Shown here: positions 13,302 through 14,875 of the stretch, in pieces
How positions within the stretch are numbered: position 1 is the first letter of the stretch
Layout: each line of letters begins with the position of its first letter
DNA from: JBFXJF01 sp050175155
Lineage (GTDB): Bacteria > Bacillota > Bacilli > Tepidibacillales > Tepidibacillaceae
Length of the DNA stretch: 14,875 nucleotides
Reading direction: 5' to 3'
NCBI GenBank assembly: GCA_050175155.1
Contig: JBFXJF010000036.1
Location: forward strand, 1-14,875
Notes under the pieces: model-generated
Databases searched by the model: none
What the model was told of the DNA's origin: nothing
The model's input: the letters and a program-made list of their open reading frames with translations, nothing else
Program-made: the position numbers and the translations under genes

Positions 13302-13928
13302 TTAATTGGTGGCTTTTTTCTTATAGGTAGAAATAGATACTCCATTAAATGATCTTCTATTTTTCTTAACTAGTTGGAATTTTTCATTATTGATTAAACT
13401 TAATAATCCGTTATTTAGTATATAGTTTCTATAGTTTTTGTAATGCTCTTCTCCCGCAATTCTTTCAATAATGGTAATGAAGCCACTAACTATTTTTGAA
13501 GTACTTTTGTCATAATCATAATCTACAATTAATAGCATTCCATCTTTCTTGAGAATTCTATATGCTTCCTCTAAAAATCTTTCTTGAGTATCCCTATCTT
13601 TTTCGTGTATTGCAAAACTAATAATTGCAATATCAAATCTTTCATCCTCGAAAGAAGTTTTCGTAGCATCTTCATTATATATGTTTATATTAAAATTACT
13701 TTGTTTAGCTATATTTAGCATTGAGTCTGAAATATCTAAACAGTGAAGCGATTTGAAATCATTTTCTGCTAAAATTTTTAGTTGATTACCAGTACCACAG
13801 CATAAATCTACAATTGCTTTTTCTTTGTATTCACCAAGCTCATTAAGTACTGCCTTTCTAATTGGATTCAGAAAGACATATAACAAAGGATCATATAATT
13901 TTGCCGCAGTATCATATTCTTTTTTCAT
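13302..13928 (-). CDS. Class I SAM-dependent methyltransferase
   Basis: A 208-aa methyltransferase of the UbiE/Methyltransf_11-like kind. Motif I is VDLCCGTGNQ (40-49), the acidic ribose-binding residue is Asp65 in LHCLDIS, motif II/III is FDIAIISFAIHE (98-109) and the post-motif stretch EEAYRILKKDGMLLIVDYD (120-138) is typical. The N-terminal YDTAAKLYDPLLY is the usual lid helix of small-molecule methyltransferases. Its ATG has an AAGGAG site (+ 13938-13943) 9 nt upstream; a GTG two codons earlier is too close to that site. It overlaps the end of the membrane-protein gene by 17 nt, so the two are probably co-translated. The substrate is unknown. Confidence 0.88.
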   Translation of the reverse strand: MKKEYDTAAKLYDPLLYVFLNPIRKAVLNELGEYKEKAIVDLCCGTGNQLKILAENDFKSLHCLDISDSMLNIAKQSNFNINIYNEDATKTSFEDERFDIAIISFAIHEKDRDTQERFLEEAYRILKKDGMLLIVDYDYDKSTSKIVSGFITIIERIAGEEHYKNYRNYILNNGLLSLINNEKFQLVKKNRRSFNGVSISTYKKKATN

Positions 13929-14799
13929 ATTCACTATCTCCTTGTTTTATTAATGTTTTCCTAACTGCAGGTAGTAACAAATTAACCGCAAAAATTGATC
14001 CCATTAATCCTTGTAAAAAGAAATCAATTGTATCTACTCTAACAAACTGCATAATGTACCCAACAAAACCGATGCTAGCAGAAGTAACTACAGCGAAATA
14101 CCAACCAATTTTTTTGCCTAAGGATATAAAGTAAACCGATAATGTTATAAATAAAATTCCAATAAAATTCACAACCCTTGTAAAATAAATCATATATACT
14201 TCATATGTATATATAGGTTTTGCAGGATTGCTATCAATTATTACATGACAAGTTATTCCATTAGCTAGTAACTCTGCGACACTTAAACCTAAAATAAAAT
14301 ATATCCAAATATAAAGCGACTTTTGCTTAAACCCTTTCAGATCATAAATAAGTACAGTAAAATATCCAATAAAGCCTACAATTGAAAAGTAAAAGCCACT
14401 AGAAAATCCAGCTTCAAACCCTAAAAAATGATAATATGTAGTTACTAGATAAGCTCCTACTACAGATGGTATAAAAAAACAAACAAGTAAAAGAGCTCTA
14501 GCCCATTTCTGTTCATAATAATATGACTTAACGATAAATAGTATAATAAATCCAGACAACATCGACAATACCGATAACAAAGGATAAGTCCAACCAATAG
14601 TTCTCATTGTAGTTACTAATTGTGCCTCCTGCGGCTCAAAATCTGCATATATTTCGTCGTTTCTTATCTTTTGACTATCCTCCATTTCCTCAATCATTCC
14701 AGGAACAATAAAAGGTAAGACAGCTATCATTAAAATACCCATAATTATAATAACAATTGATATAGATAAACGTTTTGAATTAGTAGCTTTTATATTCAT
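13912..14799 (-). CDS. Unrecognised integral membrane protein, about 8 helices
   Basis: A 295-aa hydrophobic protein I cannot assign to a family. The first helix (about 12-34) is followed by an acidic loop (about 35-68, rich in Glu/Asp), then seven more hydrophobic segments near 70-90, 100-121, 132-152, 161-181, 207-228, 232-252 and 260-279. The N-terminus is basic (KATNSKR) and the last residues form a short charged tail. Scattered Lys/Arg between helices suggests both ends in the cytoplasm. No channel, transporter or enzyme motif is visible. The ATG has a GAGGTGG ribosome-binding site (+ 14807-14813). It is co-transcribed with the methyltransferase, so it may transport, sense or anchor the product of that enzyme; this is inference. 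Confidence 0.8.
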   Translation of the reverse strand: MNIKATNSKRLSISIVIIIMGILMIAVLPFIVPGMIEEMEDSQKIRNDEIYADFEPQEAQLVTTMRTIGWTYPLLSVLSMLSGFIILFIVKSYYYEQKWARALLLVCFFIPSVVGAYLVTTYYHFLGFEAGFSSGFYFSIVGFIGYFTVLIYDLKGFKQKSLYIWIYFILGLSVAELLANGITCHVIIDSNPAKPIYTYEVYMIYFTRVVNFIGILFITLSVYFISLGKKIGWYFAVVTSASIGFVGYIMQFVRVDTIDFFLQGLMGSIFAVNLLLPAVRKTLIKQGDSEYEKRI

Positions 14800-14819
14800 T
14801 ATTATCCACCTCTAAAAAT

Positions 14820-14828
14820 ATTTTACCA
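14820..14828 (-). promoter_or_regulatory. Putative extended -10 promoter of the membrane protein/methyltransferase operon
   Basis: On the minus strand TGG-TAAAAT (an extended -10, TGn plus 5 of 6 -10 positions) lies about 20 nt upstream of the start codon. No good -35 is present, as is usual for extended -10 promoters. Confidence 0.4.
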
Positions 14829-14875
14829 TACTCTTAATGGAAACGATTGACTTTTAGGATATCGTCGACACTTAT

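Noticed and set aside
1..14875. tRNA, rRNA, CRISPR array, insertion sequence or prophage genes
   Set aside because: No cloverleaf, spaced repeat array, transposase, integrase or phage structural gene was seen on either strand.

Overview
The window is AT-rich (roughly one third G+C by eye). It has strong AGGAGG/GGGAGG ribosome-binding sites, occasional TTG and GTG starts, and protein families typical of low-GC Firmicutes (Bacillota). A PdaA-type spore-cortex deacetylase points to an endospore former. The overall flavour is clostridial, but the exact genus cannot be read from the sequence. A run of exactly 100 Ns (2854-2953) is an assembly gap, so this is a draft contig or scaffold.

Left part, all on + (1-4260): a terminator from an upstream gene, tag (3-methyladenine DNA glycosylase I), a small flavodoxin-fold protein followed closely by a NAPE-PLD-like metallo-beta-lactamase hydrolase, the 5' third of pdaA cut off by the gap, then a CNNM/CBS/CorC-type membrane protein (hemolysin family) that meets the next operon tail-to-tail.

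Middle (4252-6178, minus): a tightly overlapping three-gene operon encoding an RLAN-domain protein, a RimK-type ATP-grasp ligase and a GNAT acetyltransferase. RLAN and ATP-grasp are usually one fused polypeptide; here they are two genes overlapping by 13 nt. This looks like a small amidoligase/acyltransferase pathway of unknown product and is the most interesting unit in the window. Divergent from it is a lipoprotein with an FmdE-like, cysteine-less ectodomain. A 348-nt non-coding stretch then holds two long hairpins and a possible 21-codon ORF whose 3' end can pair with its own Shine-Dalgarno region, followed by rsgA (30S-assembly GTPase).

Right part: a minus-strand ABC-2 exporter operon (BcrA-type ATPase plus two paralogous 265-aa permeases) ends against rsgA at a shared 17-bp hairpin. 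Divergent from it are a membrane-anchored ComEC-type metallo-hydrolase with its usual DUF3006 partner, then a YebC-family protein of the B. subtilis YeeI type. Finally, on minus, an unrecognised 8-helix membrane protein overlaps a class I SAM methyltransferase.

There are no tRNA, rRNA, CRISPR, insertion-sequence or phage genes that I can see. The window is mostly housekeeping and accessory genes in short operons; the RLAN/ATP-grasp/GNAT operon and the structured region before rsgA deserve a second look.
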